The notes below the pieces were generated by a model that made no database searches, was not told the DNA's origin, and saw only the letters and a list, made by a program, of their open reading frames with translations. A DNA stretch of 64,000 nucleotides. Origin: Marinomonas posidonica IVIA-Po-181 (GTDB taxonomy: Bacteria > Pseudomonadota > Gammaproteobacteria > Pseudomonadales > Marinomonadaceae). The stretch spans positions 2,529,001-2,593,000 of the forward strand of contig NC_015559.1 in assembly GCF_000214215.1 (NCBI RefSeq). The letters are read 5' to 3'. Position numbers and translations under genes: made by a program. Every line of letters begins with the position of its first letter. Within the stretch, counting starts at the first letter, position 1. Positions 45,122 to 54,163 of this stretch are shown here, piece after piece.

Positions 45122-46201
45122 TTATATAGTCGACTTAGAACGCTGGCGTATCAAAATCCAAATCAGATACGGGCCACCGACGACCGAGGTCACAATGCCA
45201 ACTGGCAATTCGATGGGCGATAATATGGTTCGTCCGATCAGATCAGCGGCCACCATAATAAAGGCACCCGCCAAGGCGGATCCGATCAATGGAATACCGC
45301 GATAGCGTGCAAACACACGTGCCATTTCGGGGCCAATTAACGCCACTAAGCCCACAGGCCCAGCCACCGCAACCGCTAAACCGGTTAAAATAATCGACAA
45401 ACTTAAAGACGACAGACGCAGCCATTTAGTACTGGAACCCAGGCCCGTAATTACGGCATCCGAAAACGGCAACAAGGAAAATAAGTGGGTTAACAGCAAG
45501 CACGCCACCAAACACAACAGCAGTCCACCACCTAAGATATTCACCATCAGTTCAGGACGCGCACTCAAACTGCCGACCGTCCAAGGGTAAGCCGCATTCG
45601 CTGTGTCAATGTCCACTTGACTTAGCATCAACTGTGTCATTGCTCCAGCAATGGCACCAATACCAATCCCAGCCACGATAAAACGATAACCACGAGTGCC
45701 ACTGCTGCCCGCCAAACCAAAGGCCAACGCGGTTGCAGTGGCGGCACCCGCCAAGGCCATTGCCGAAGGCGCAATGGAAATGGCGGTACTAACCACAGAA
45801 GAAACAGCAAATGCCATGGCGGCATTATCAATGCCAATAATACCAGGAGTGGCTAAGCGATTACGGGCCAAGGTTTGCATCAAACAACCTGCCAGACTAA
45901 AGGCGGCTCCGGTGTAAATGCCAGCCAACAAGCGCTGCAAACGCAAGTCTTGTACAACAAATTGGCTCAAGGCGTCCCCTTGACCAAATAACGCCTGAAT
46001 GACTTGCCATGGTGACAAAGCCACTGTGCCAATGGCCAAAGAGGCAATACTGGCAACCATCACCAAGCCCAATAACAAGAGGTTGCGACGAATAGCACGA
46101 CGATCGATTAAACAAGCAAATTGCCCCAAAGCAATTTTCATGTAACCTTCAGGCACTTGAGCCTGAGTCGACCCAGTAGAAGAAGTAACGCTGTTCATCA
46201 T
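45122..46201 (-). CDS. FecCD-family iron-siderophore permease, second subunit
   Basis: A 359-residue membrane protein with about ten hydrophobic helices. It shows the FecCD marks QVIQALFGQGD, VVQDLRLQRLLAGIYTGAAFSLAGCLMQTLARNRLATPGIIGI and, near the end, GPVGLVALIGPEMARVFARYR, with the coupling segment GSSTKWLRLSSL. The family residue order is of the FecD/FepG type. Its ATG overlaps the stop of the preceding permease by four bases. It forms a heterodimeric channel with that protein. Confidence 0.92.
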   Translation of the reverse strand: MMNSVTSSTGSTQAQVPEGYMKIALGQFACLIDRRAIRRNLLLLGLVMVASIASLAIGTVALSPWQVIQALFGQGDALSQFVVQDLRLQRLLAGIYTGAAFSLAGCLMQTLARNRLATPGIIGIDNAAMAFAVSSVVSTAISIAPSAMALAGAATATALAFGLAGSSGTRGYRFIVAGIGIGAIAGAMTQLMLSQVDIDTANAAYPWTVGSLSARPELMVNILGGGLLLCLVACLLLTHLFSLLPFSDAVITGLGSSTKWLRLSSLSLSIILTGLAVAVAGPVGLVALIGPEMARVFARYRGIPLIGSALAGAFIMVAADLIGRTILSPIELPVGIVTSVVGGPYLIWILIRQRSKSTI

Positions 46202-47217
46202 AATGTCGGTAACCTATGCGCCCTAACAATGGCCAATAAAACAGGCGCCCCCACCATAGCCGTTAATACACCCAGTGGCATTTCAGCAGGCTGAGCCACC
46301 AATCGTGAAAATACATCCGCACTTAAAATTACCAAGGGCCCAATTGGCAAACACAAGCATAAGGTTCGGCGGATGTCTGGGCCGACTAACGCCCGAGCCG
46401 CAAATGGCACCACTAAACCAACAAACATCACAGGTCCAGCGATGGCCGTCGCCGCACCAACAAGTAAGGCTACAGCAAACACCACAAGCAGACGAATTCG
46501 ACCGGGCTTATAACCTAAACCAATCGCCACCCGCTCTCCTAAAGCCAAAGAAGCCAGTGGTCTGGCCACGTAGACAACGCATGCGATCGCAATGACAAAA
46601 GAGGGTAATAAAGACAAAAGCTGATCCACATTACGCCCTGCAATACTGCCGGTAACCCAGAAACGGATTTCATCGGCCGCGCGCTCGTTATAGAGTAACA
46701 ATAAAGACGTCATGGCAATCAGCAAACTGGATAATGCCGCACCAGCTAATACCAAACGAATGGGATCGTTGCGTTGGCCTTGCATTTGCGCCACACCAAT
46801 CACACAAAAACAACCGATCAAAGCACCTAACTGTGCAAGACCAACTGATAAGGTCGCCGTACTGGCACCTAGGGCTAAAGCAATTGCGACGGCAAAGGCA
46901 CTGCCCGAACTGACGCCAAGCAAACCAGGCTCAGCCAGAGGGTTTCGAGCGACCGATTGCATAAGAGCGCCCGCCACACCAAGACTTAGGCCTGCGAAAA
47001 TACCAATCAAGGTGCGCGGCAAGCGTAATTCTGTCACCACGAAACGAGCGTCGTCGGATCCTGCGCCCATTAACACAGCCACAACCTCACTGGGCCCTAC
47101 GTCACCAGCACCATAAAACAGGCTCGCCAGACAGCAAAATACCAGTAGTAACACTACTGGTATCAAGGTGCTCTTAATAGACCGCTGAGCCGGCGGGGAT
47201 TGAAACCAAAATCTCAT
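46198..47217 (-). CDS. FecCD-family iron-siderophore permease, first subunit
   Basis: A 339-residue membrane protein. The segments VVTELRLPRTLIGIFAGLSLGVAGALMQSVARNPLAEPGLLGVSSGSAFAV and GPVMFVGLVVPFAARALVGPDIRRTL (cores quoted) are typical of FecC/FepD-like subunits, with helices throughout. Its start overlaps the end of the binding-protein gene by one base (ATGA-type junction), so the products are made in balance. It is paired with the permease encoded next. Substrate specificity cannot be read. Confidence 0.92.
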   Translation of the reverse strand: MRFWFQSPPAQRSIKSTLIPVVLLLVFCCLASLFYGAGDVGPSEVVAVLMGAGSDDARFVVTELRLPRTLIGIFAGLSLGVAGALMQSVARNPLAEPGLLGVSSGSAFAVAIALALGASTATLSVGLAQLGALIGCFCVIGVAQMQGQRNDPIRLVLAGAALSSLLIAMTSLLLLYNERAADEIRFWVTGSIAGRNVDQLLSLLPSFVIAIACVVYVARPLASLALGERVAIGLGYKPGRIRLLVVFAVALLVGAATAIAGPVMFVGLVVPFAARALVGPDIRRTLCLCLPIGPLVILSADVFSRLVAQPAEMPLGVLTAMVGAPVLLAIVRAHRLPTL

Positions 47218-48164
47218 TATGGGTATTGAACCTTGGTATCCAACAGGTTTTGAATGTCATCAAGAATCGCATTCGCCGCAATGGGGCCAGATGCGCTAGT
47301 CCACAATTGACCGTCTACTGGAACAACCTGATCTCGTTTTACCACATCAAGACGCGCAAAGGCGGGTGACTGCTGTGCAGCAGCCAAGGCTTGCTGCCCT
47401 TCTTCATCCAACGTAGCCATAAAGATCCAGTCATTATCGATTTTTGACAAGTTTTCCAAACTCAATGGACTGGAATGTGGACGGCCACGCTTAATCAAGT
47501 CAGCGTCTGTCACATCAAAACCGGCCTGAGCCAATAAGCCATTTGAGAAAAATTGAGTGGTTAACACCAACGCCCCTTGTGGCATCCAACGGATCAAAGA
47601 GGTTCCTCGTTTGTCTGCTGGTATCTTAGCCTCTAAAACGTGCTTTATGTCTGCAGCTCGATCACTCACTTGAGCAATAATCTCTTCTGCTTTTTGCTCA
47701 CGGTTAAGGGCTTTTGCATACACTCGCATTTCACGGATCCAACCATCAGGGCGAATCCCCTTTCCTTCTGGGACGATAGTAGGCGCAATTTTAGACAGTA
47801 GCGCATATTGTTCAGCGGGCAAACGATACGAGGCAAGGATGATATCTGGACGCTGGGCAATCACAGCTTCCAGATTGGTTTCTCTCGAGGTTCCAACAAT
47901 ATCAACCTTCTTTGCGATGTCTTGGATGTAGCTGGCGACACCATCACCACCACGAGTCGAAATGGCGCCCACTGGTTCAAATCCTAATGCAAATGCTGCA
48001 TCCAAAGCCCCTTCATGGACCGTTACGATACGCTGTATTTGATCGCTTACTTTCACATCACCGTATTTTGTTGCCACCGTAATGTCATCGGCTAACACAG
48101 GTAAAGCGCACAACATACCAATCGCCAAACTTGCTGAACGACCTAATCCACGTAACAAGGACAT
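47217..48164 (-). CDS. Periplasmic iron-siderophore-binding protein (FecB/FhuD-like)
   Basis: A 315-residue type III periplasmic binding protein. The signal peptide ends PVLADD (cleavage near 25), with no lipobox, so it is soluble. The Peripla_BP_2 marks are RIVTVHEGALDAAFALGFEPVGA, AVIAQRPDIILASY and the long connecting helix near residues 150-185. It captures ferric siderophore for the FecCD permeases and the FecE-like ATPase encoded downstream. Being first in the operon behind a Fur-like site, it is probably derepressed by iron starvation. Siderophore type is unknown and no TonB receptor gene adjoins. Confidence 0.9.
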   Translation of the reverse strand: MSLLRGLGRSASLAIGMLCALPVLADDITVATKYGDVKVSDQIQRIVTVHEGALDAAFALGFEPVGAISTRGGDGVASYIQDIAKKVDIVGTSRETNLEAVIAQRPDIILASYRLPAEQYALLSKIAPTIVPEGKGIRPDGWIREMRVYAKALNREQKAEEIIAQVSDRAADIKHVLEAKIPADKRGTSLIRWMPQGALVLTTQFFSNGLLAQAGFDVTDADLIKRGRPHSSPLSLENLSKIDNDWIFMATLDEEGQQALAAAQQSPAFARLDVVKRDQVVPVDGQLWTSASGPIAANAILDDIQNLLDTKVQYP

Positions 48165-48207
48165 ATATACCTCTAACTTCCATTGATCAATAAAACGGGG
48201 AGCGGAT

Positions 48208-48255
48208 AAGAATAATAACCTTTATCATTTAACAGATAAAGTTAGATCCTCTCAA
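48208..48255 (-). promoter_or_regulatory. Promoter with Fur-box-like operator for the iron-transport operon
   Basis: On the minus strand TTGAGA (48250-48255), a 17-base spacer and TTAAAT (48227-48232) form a sigma-70-type promoter. Directly after the -10 lies a 19-base site (48208-48226) that matches the Fur consensus at 14 of 19 positions by hand count. This would place Fur over the transcription start, giving iron-dependent repression. Confidence 0.5.
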
Positions 48256-48339
48256 ACTATCGCCCTTCCCTTACTAAAAACTGTATTCGACTTACGCCTA
48301 TGATGATTTATGCGTTTTGTTGCTGTCTCATAAAAGAAA

Positions 48340-49404
48340 CTATGATTCGTTCGAATTCTGCTTAACACGCTCTTGATAATTGGCAATTTTTACCACGCGC
48401 GCCAAACTGCAATCTCGCAATAATGCAAACGCATCCGTGGCATGATCATCAACAAATGGATGGGGAGCATTCGCCCCACGCTCTGCCAATTTTGCCATGC
48501 GCTCTATGCTGTTATCACGGGTGGGATGATTGGATAAGAAGACATCAACCGCTTTTGCATCGCCTAACTGTTTAAAGCGCGCAGCAGAATCAGAATACAT
48601 TTTCAGGCGTTCAATGTTAGGCCCAAAATTTAATCCTGTGCCTCCCCAAAGGGCCGCCATATGAGTTTGCTGACCGTCTTTTACAGGAAAAATAAGTGAG
48701 ATGGTTCCTAAGGTATGGCCAGGGGTCACATAAAGCTCGACTTTCGTGTCTCCCAATTCAATCACATGGCCGTCTTCAATACTGATGTCACGGGTTGGAG
48801 CCAGCCCCCATTTGGGATTAAAAATTTCAGGCTCTGGCTTTTCCAGCTCCGTCCAATCCGCATCACTCATCACGACTCGCGGTTTAAATTCATTTACGAT
48901 GTATTCTTGACCACCGTAATGATCCCCATGGGCATGAGCAATGATCAAATAGCGAATATCGTGCGGATCCATACCCAGTGATTTAATCCCTGCCGTAATC
49001 ACCTCCTCAGCTTGGCGATTACTGTTCATTGCATCCAATAAAATCAGACCATCTGACGTTTTAATCACCCAACTAGCAACAGATCGGTTGCCGACAAAAT
49101 ACAAGTTATCAAATACGGCTTGAGGAGCAACATACGACCGTTTAGCGCGTCGCGCTCTTTCTTCGTCTGTTAAGCTGCGCTTTTTTCCCTTAGACTTTCT
49201 TGAGCCAGCCACCCTAAGTGGTTGATCAATGGCACAAATATTGGCCAAACCTGGGTAGTTTTTACCCGCTTCTAACCCTTGTCGAACTAAGGCATCAGGT
49301 GTTGTCGTCTGTGCTGAGGCCGCACTGGCAAACGCGACAGATGTGAGGCATAAGATGAAAGCGCAAATCCGTTTTGGAAAACAAATAATGCCGTGAAATG
49401 TCAT
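48340..49404 (-). CDS. Metallo-beta-lactamase-fold hydrolase, B3-like, secreted
   Basis: A 354-residue protein with a signal peptide (SVAFASAASAQ, cleavage near 31). The zinc motif is IIAHAHGDHYGG (residues near 155), with the further ligands in VTPGHTLG and LSNHPTRDN, as in subclass B3 enzymes. The N-terminal region has an unusual strongly basic insertion, SRKSKGKKRSLTDEERARRAKRS (residues near 68-90). Folding of this kind occurs in true B3 beta-lactamases, but also in lactonases and other hydrolases; the antibiotic role is not shown. The gene is divergent from a LysR-type regulator gene. Confidence 0.8.
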   Translation of the reverse strand: MTFHGIICFPKRICAFILCLTSVAFASAASAQTTTPDALVRQGLEAGKNYPGLANICAIDQPLRVAGSRKSKGKKRSLTDEERARRAKRSYVAPQAVFDNLYFVGNRSVASWVIKTSDGLILLDAMNSNRQAEEVITAGIKSLGMDPHDIRYLIIAHAHGDHYGGQEYIVNEFKPRVVMSDADWTELEKPEPEIFNPKWGLAPTRDISIEDGHVIELGDTKVELYVTPGHTLGTISLIFPVKDGQQTHMAALWGGTGLNFGPNIERLKMYSDSAARFKQLGDAKAVDVFLSNHPTRDNSIERMAKLAERGANAPHPFVDDHATDAFALLRDCSLARVVKIANYQERVKQNSNES

Positions 49405-49535
49405 AAAGATCTCAACTTTATAAATAAGATTGGTTACTATTTACATTCTCACACAAAAACACAAGAATGACTCGGAACAATGCGTTCCGAAATATGCAAT
49501 ACTTACATGATAGTGACATTTTTAGGTATCCCCAG

Positions 49536-50450
49536 ATGTATGATATGAATGACTTACAGAGCTTTATCACCTTGATAGAGACTGAAAATTTAACGCAAGC
49601 GGCGAAACAGTTAAGCGTTTCCAAATCCACTTTAAGTCGTCGTATTACCAATTTAGAAAATCAGTTAGGTCAACCTCTCCTACTGAGACAAGCAAACCGC
49701 ATGATTGCCAATGATGCTGGTCGTGCCTTTCATCCTTTTGCTTGTAAAATCATTGATTCTGCAAAGCAGGCGCAAAAGACCATAGATTCGCTACAAGATA
49801 GTGTGATAGGTGACCTAAGTATTGCCGCCTATTCTGGTCTAGCACGCTCTTGGCTACCAAAAGAAATTATCCACTTTGCTGGGGAACATCCTGAGATTAA
49901 TTTTTCCCTTAAAACCACGTCGAAATTCGCCGAGCTAGAACAAGCTGATGTAGGCGTATGGTTAGGCTCTCCTGAACCATCACGCTTCAAAGAAGAGATG
50001 GTGGGCTATCTCACTTGTGGCTTATATGCTTCTAAAAAATTTGTGGCCGAAAACCAAGATTTAGTGGACATAGATGAACTGGAGAAGATTCCGTGGGTGA
50101 ACTTTCACCACTTTTATCAACCCGCTGGCGATCTGGAATTACATCATTCAGAAGATGGCGCTAAACGTATTCAGATCCCAAAATCGCAGATCTGGACGGA
50201 TCAAATCGCCATGCAGTTGGAACAAATTGCCAAAGGTACGGGCATTGGGGTGTTGCCTGATTACATGGTCACCATGCGAGAAAAACACCATCCTGGCGAC
50301 TTAATTCGAGTACTACCTCAGTGGCAACTGCCATTGATCCCTGTGTATTTGCTTTACCCTTATGGGACCTTACCAAAACGTATGTCGGCTTTTTTACACC
50401 ATTTTCGCCATCGTACACGTGAGATTCTCAACAAACAAAAAGCCACCTAG
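49536..50450 (+). CDS. LysR-family transcriptional regulator
   Basis: A 304-residue regulator. The N-terminal winged helix reads LQSFITLIETENLTQAAKQLSVSKSTLSRRITNLENQLGQPLLLR, cut here as its core SVSKSTLSRRITNLE. The effector domain (SLKTTSKFAELEQADVGVWLG, IPWVNFHH) is of normal length. The start is ATG 49536 or 49545; an upstream frame from 49467 adds non-homologous residues. It is divergent from the metallo-beta-lactamase-fold gene and probably controls it. Its other neighbour is the tannase-like gene, whose terminator it shares. Confidence 0.87.
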   Translation: MYDMNDLQSFITLIETENLTQAAKQLSVSKSTLSRRITNLENQLGQPLLLRQANRMIANDAGRAFHPFACKIIDSAKQAQKTIDSLQDSVIGDLSIAAYSGLARSWLPKEIIHFAGEHPEINFSLKTTSKFAELEQADVGVWLGSPEPSRFKEEMVGYLTCGLYASKKFVAENQDLVDIDELEKIPWVNFHHFYQPAGDLELHHSEDGAKRIQIPKSQIWTDQIAMQLEQIAKGTGIGVLPDYMVTMREKHHPGDLIRVLPQWQLPLIPVYLLYPYGTLPKRMSAFLHHFRHRTREILNKQKAT

Positions 50451-50463
50451 GTCATTCAAAAAC

Positions 50464-50494
50464 AAAAAAGGAAGTCATATCGACTTCCTTTTTT
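50464..50494. terminator. Strong bidirectional terminator
   Basis: AAAAAAGGAAGTC (50464-50476) and GACTTCCTTTTTT (50482-50494) pair perfectly around five bases. The A- and T-runs allow termination from either side. It separates the convergent LysR and tannase-like genes. Confidence 0.9.
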
Positions 50495-50516
50495 ACAAAG
50501 CTAAACAGGCCTTAGA

Positions 50517-52238
50517 TTACTGAGCGACACACGCAAAACTCGAGGCCTTTTCAGGATCGCCTTTGCCATCATACGTCGCAACGGTTGGGAAAGGGCACAA
50601 TGGACGAGTACGATCGCCAGACCAAGAGGTTGGCAACTCAGGGTTTTCACCACCTGGATTATTTGCACCGCGTGCAGAGGCTATCACCTGCTCTGGCTGT
50701 TCACCCTTCTCTACCCAGTTAACCAAAGGCGTCAACATGTCAAACTGATCGACAGACTGACCTCCGCGACAATGGGCCATGCCAGGTACTGGATAAAATT
50801 GTGCGAACTGACCAGCATCGCCCTGATTTTCTCGCTCTAATGCCTGATACCAATCTTGCGTATCTTGTACCGAGAAAATAGGATCCGATACCCCATGATA
50901 GACCATAATTTTGCCACCACGATCACGCATCACACTCAAGTCTTCTGGGTTCTGCGGTGTCATAAAGCTCATACTGGCTTCTTGGTAGATGCCTTCAGTG
51001 GCATAAACTTTTTTCACTAACTCATCAATGTCAGCATTAAACACATAATCTGGACCATTGAAGTTACGAATGCTCAGGTCTTCCAGTTCCACTGGCGGAG
51101 TTTGGAAAATCATGCTCGTCGCGCCTGAATCACGCTTAATTGGCGCGCTGTATTCCCAATTCATTTGCCCCTTGTTACTGATCCCAACGTCATAGGGGAA
51201 GGAAGCATAAACTCGTTCACCATTAGATTGACGAACACCATCAAAAATGGTCTGCACAGCATTTTTTTGATCCGGCGTTAAACAGCTTCCATCACGTCCA
51301 TCGGTACAACTGGCCACGTGCTTTTCAAGGTCAAATGTCGCCTGACAGGCATTGTAGTCCTGAACCAAACCATCTTTCAGGCCATCTAAACCATCACATT
51401 GCTTAATGATGGCATTGGACACAAGCTGACGCTCTTGCAGGGTAAAGGCGGCACTCAAATCCGCTTTTGTTGTACCTGGCACGGATAAATACACTTGCGC
51501 ACCAGCAATGTTAGCTGTCGCAGCTAAAGGTAAGCGATAACCGGGTGCCCCCACTAAGAAGCCATCGTATTGGTCTGCATAACGAGTTGCCGCCACCATG
51601 GCATGACGACCGCCATTTGAGCAGCCAGCAAAATAGCTACGATCTGGCGCCTTACCGTATACTTGCGATACCACAGATTTGACCATAGGCGTTAACGTAC
51701 CAACCGCTTGATAACCATAATCTAAACGCGCTTGCGGGTCATAACCAAACGTTGGCAGCGGACGATCATGGCCTGCATCGGAACTAATTACGGCAAAACC
51801 TTGATATAAAGCGTTGGTGATTGGGCCACCCGCAAAGCCACCTTCGGCAGGCTTCACTGAACCATCTAAACCACCATTTGCTTGATACAACAAACGGCCA
51901 TTCCAAGATTTCGGTAAGCGAATTTCAAAGCCAATGGCGTATTCTTTACCATCGACGGAACTGACGCGTCGATTCATTTCACCTTTCACCAAGCAATGCT
52001 CGCCAATGGCTTTATCGGCTACTTTCATCGCACCTTCAGGTACCGATTCAACAGACAAAATATGGGTATTTTGATAACTCAACTGATTGGCAAAAGCCTC
52101 ACATTGCTGAGTTAATGCCTCAGGGATAGCAGGCGACAATGACGCCTGAGAGGATGAAGGCGAATGAGAGCAACCACTAATTAACGCAGTGGATAGCAGA
52201 GTTGCCAGCGCTGTTTTAGAACAGGACATGGGTTCCAT
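50517..52238 (-). CDS. Tannase / feruloyl esterase family lipoprotein
   Basis: A 573-residue enzyme of the tannase/feruloyl-esterase family (alpha/beta hydrolase). A lipoprotein signal ends LISGCSHSP (lipobox, Cys near 23). The nucleophile lies in YFAGCSNGGRHAM, with the acid in VYHGVSDPIF and the His in PGMAHCRGG; the paired Cys flanking Ser and His, as in this family, are both visible (GCS and HCR). It cleaves ester bonds of phenolic acids such as gallate or ferulate esters at the cell surface or in the periplasm. ATG 52238 has AAGGAGATAT upstream. It fits a phenolic-using lifestyle; the ester is unknown. Confidence 0.9.
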   Translation of the reverse strand: MEPMSCSKTALATLLSTALISGCSHSPSSSQASLSPAIPEALTQQCEAFANQLSYQNTHILSVESVPEGAMKVADKAIGEHCLVKGEMNRRVSSVDGKEYAIGFEIRLPKSWNGRLLYQANGGLDGSVKPAEGGFAGGPITNALYQGFAVISSDAGHDRPLPTFGYDPQARLDYGYQAVGTLTPMVKSVVSQVYGKAPDRSYFAGCSNGGRHAMVAATRYADQYDGFLVGAPGYRLPLAATANIAGAQVYLSVPGTTKADLSAAFTLQERQLVSNAIIKQCDGLDGLKDGLVQDYNACQATFDLEKHVASCTDGRDGSCLTPDQKNAVQTIFDGVRQSNGERVYASFPYDVGISNKGQMNWEYSAPIKRDSGATSMIFQTPPVELEDLSIRNFNGPDYVFNADIDELVKKVYATEGIYQEASMSFMTPQNPEDLSVMRDRGGKIMVYHGVSDPIFSVQDTQDWYQALERENQGDAGQFAQFYPVPGMAHCRGGQSVDQFDMLTPLVNWVEKGEQPEQVIASARGANNPGGENPELPTSWSGDRTRPLCPFPTVATYDGKGDPEKASSFACVAQ

Positions 52239-52345
52239 TATATCTCCTTGTGGCCGTTTACCGACCATATTGTTGTTATTTTAAACAGTAAGAATATATA
52301 ACAAAAATTATTTTGCAAATGAATAACAATATTTTATGGTTTCAC

Positions 52346-53149
52346 TCAATCTTCAAAAATGGCCACGGCTCTGACAAACCCAGCTGAGGCTTTTTCGATC
52401 TTGTAGGGAAAGCACGATACGGTAAAACCATAAGGAGGCAATGACTCTAAGTTAGACAATTTCTCCATTTGACCATAAGCAATATCACGCCCTGCTTTAT
52501 GCCCTTCCCAGACAATGGCCGGATTTTTTTCATCAGCAAAACGTTTTGCAGTGTGACTAAAAGGCGCATCCCAACTCCACGCATCCGTCCCCACAATACG
52601 CACTCCCTTTTCCAATAAGAATAAAGTGCCCTCACGCCCTATCCCTACCCCAGAATGCAAGTAATCAGGCGTACCGTATAATTGTCCCGCTCGGGTGTTA
52701 ATCAACACTATGTCTAATGGTTGAATTTCATAACCAATACGGTCCAACTCCTGTTGTATTTCCTTCGAACCAATCACAAAACCATCTGGATAGTCTCTAA
52801 AGTCCAGTTTTATGCCATTTTGCAAACACCAATCCAATGGCATTTCATCGATTCCCCAAGAGGCCCGACCGCCATCGGTAGTCGAAGCATAATGCCACGG
52901 CGCGTCCATATGAGTACCACTGTGAGTGGTCAAGACTAAGTCTTCAGCCGCCCAGCCTTCTTGATCTGGAAGATCTTCAGCCGTCAGCCCTGGAAACATA
53001 GCCAATAAACTCGGCAATCCTTGCTGATGATCCTGATAGGTAATTTTCGGCAGCAAAGGCGGTGGGTCTGTGTAAGGATTATTATTAAGAGTAACGGACA
53101 AATCCACGATACGACGATTAGATGAAACCCTTTGATGTTTATTTTGCAA
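52346..53149 (-). CDS. Cyclase family protein (kynurenine-formamidase-like metal hydrolase)
   Basis: A 267-residue member of the cyclase (PF04199) family. The metal motif is THSGTHMDAPWHY (HxGTHxDxPxH) near residue 83, preceded by RIVDLSVTL and followed by VLINTRAGQLYG and GIGREGTLFLLEKGVRIVGTDAWSWDAP. Members include kynurenine formamidase and isatin hydrolase. The TTG at 53149 is taken as the start because GGGGGAA lies 8 bases upstream and it overlaps the FAH stop; a frame from 53242 would add unrelated residues. It is coupled with the FAH gene, so it may hydrolyse a ring-cleavage or amide product. Confidence 0.82.
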   Translation of the reverse strand: MQNKHQRVSSNRRIVDLSVTLNNNPYTDPPPLLPKITYQDHQQGLPSLLAMFPGLTAEDLPDQEGWAAEDLVLTTHSGTHMDAPWHYASTTDGGRASWGIDEMPLDWCLQNGIKLDFRDYPDGFVIGSKEIQQELDRIGYEIQPLDIVLINTRAGQLYGTPDYLHSGVGIGREGTLFLLEKGVRIVGTDAWSWDAPFSHTAKRFADEKNPAIVWEGHKAGRDIAYGQMEKLSNLESLPPYGFTVSCFPYKIEKASAGFVRAVAIFED

Positions 53150-54134
53150 GTTGATTTCCCCCTGATATAACAACCTGATCAATGGCCCCAAAGATACTTT
53201 CTCCGGCGTCATTAATGGATTCCATGTGAATACGATCACCAAACTTCATGAAATCCGTTTGAGCCTGCCCTGTGGCGATCATTTCAAGCGCTCTTTTTTC
53301 AGCAATACAAGAACTGCCCCGTTCAGTATTTTTGTTCGACACGGTCCCTGAGCCAATGATAGTCCCTGTGGTGAGTTTTCGAGTCAGAGCCGTGTGCGCA
53401 ATCAATTCACCAAATGTAAAATTCATTTCATCGCCATTGGCCTCACCAAACCATTGTTGATTCCATGTCACATTTAATGGCAAGCAAACACGACCATCAC
53501 ACCACTGATCACCCAGTTCATCTGGCGTCACCGCAACGGGTGAAAAGCTGGAAGAAGGTTTCGCTTGTAGAAAACCAAAACCACCTTTGATTTCTCTTTG
53601 TATAAACCCACGCAGACTGACGTCATTCACTAACATAACCAGTCGAATGTGTGACAAAGCCTGTTCAGCGGTACAACCCATTGGCACCTCATCCACCACC
53701 ACGGCATACTCACCTTCAAAATCAATCCCATGACGTTCATCGGGTAACTCAATCGGATCATTGGCCCCTAAAAAACAATCAGATGCGCCTTGATACATTA
53801 AAGGTATGGTCTCAAAATCATCCTGTGGCGGTAATGAAAAAGCCTTTTGCAGCAGCTCACCATGATTTAAAAACGCCGAGCCATCACACCACTGATAAGA
53901 GCGAGGTAAAGGGGCCATCATTTGCTCACTGTGAAAATCAAAACAAGCTTCCAGCTCACCGCCATTCAATGCGTCATACATTGGTTGAATAACGGGCTCT
54001 AACGTTTGCCAATGATCTAATAAATGCTGCATGGTTGGTGCGATTGCAGCCAAACTAAAGGCTTTTGATAAATCTCTGGAGACCAGCAGCAGGCTGCCAT
54101 CCTTAAGATCATTTTTCATTGTTGCAAATTTCAT
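53139..54134 (-). CDS. Fumarylacetoacetate hydrolase (FAH) family protein
   Basis: A 331-residue FAH-fold enzyme of the long bacterial type. It has MKFATMKNDLKDGSLLLVSRDL at the start, APLPRSYQWCDGSAFLNH, YQGASDCFLG and the metal site in HGIDFEGEYAVVVDEVPMG, then RGFIQREIKGGFGF and GTIIGSGTVSNK. Such enzymes hydrolyse C-C bonds of fumarylacetoacetate or related diketo acids in homogentisate or gentisate pathways. ATG 54134 has GGGAGG upstream. It sits between MFS and cyclase genes in one operon with a LysR gene opposite. It could serve the later steps of the gentisate route suggested by the salicylate hydroxylase genes 5 kb away. Confidence 0.87.
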   Translation of the reverse strand: MKFATMKNDLKDGSLLLVSRDLSKAFSLAAIAPTMQHLLDHWQTLEPVIQPMYDALNGGELEACFDFHSEQMMAPLPRSYQWCDGSAFLNHGELLQKAFSLPPQDDFETIPLMYQGASDCFLGANDPIELPDERHGIDFEGEYAVVVDEVPMGCTAEQALSHIRLVMLVNDVSLRGFIQREIKGGFGFLQAKPSSSFSPVAVTPDELGDQWCDGRVCLPLNVTWNQQWFGEANGDEMNFTFGELIAHTALTRKLTTGTIIGSGTVSNKNTERGSSCIAEKRALEMIATGQAQTDFMKFGDRIHMESINDAGESIFGAIDQVVISGGNQLAK

Positions 54135-54163
54135 CAAACCTCCCGTCACCTCAACAAGGTGAA

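Noticed and set aside
45696..47116. Long plus-strand frames opposite the iron permease genes
   Set aside because: They are Ala/Pro-rich mirror frames of the permease genes, which have clear family motifs on the minus strand.
47217..48164. Lipoprotein anchoring of the iron-binding protein
   Set aside because: A Cys lies inside the signal core, but the sequence around it is not a lipobox, and cleavage after PVLA gives a soluble protein.
48340..49404. Antibiotic resistance gene
   Set aside because: The fold and ligands fit B3 enzymes, but the same fold covers other hydrolases; resistance cannot be claimed from sequence alone.
49418..49651. Minus-strand frame of 77 codons over the LysR gene start
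   Set aside because: Cys-rich with no family resemblance; it overlaps the helix-turn-helix of the LysR gene and the divergent promoter region.
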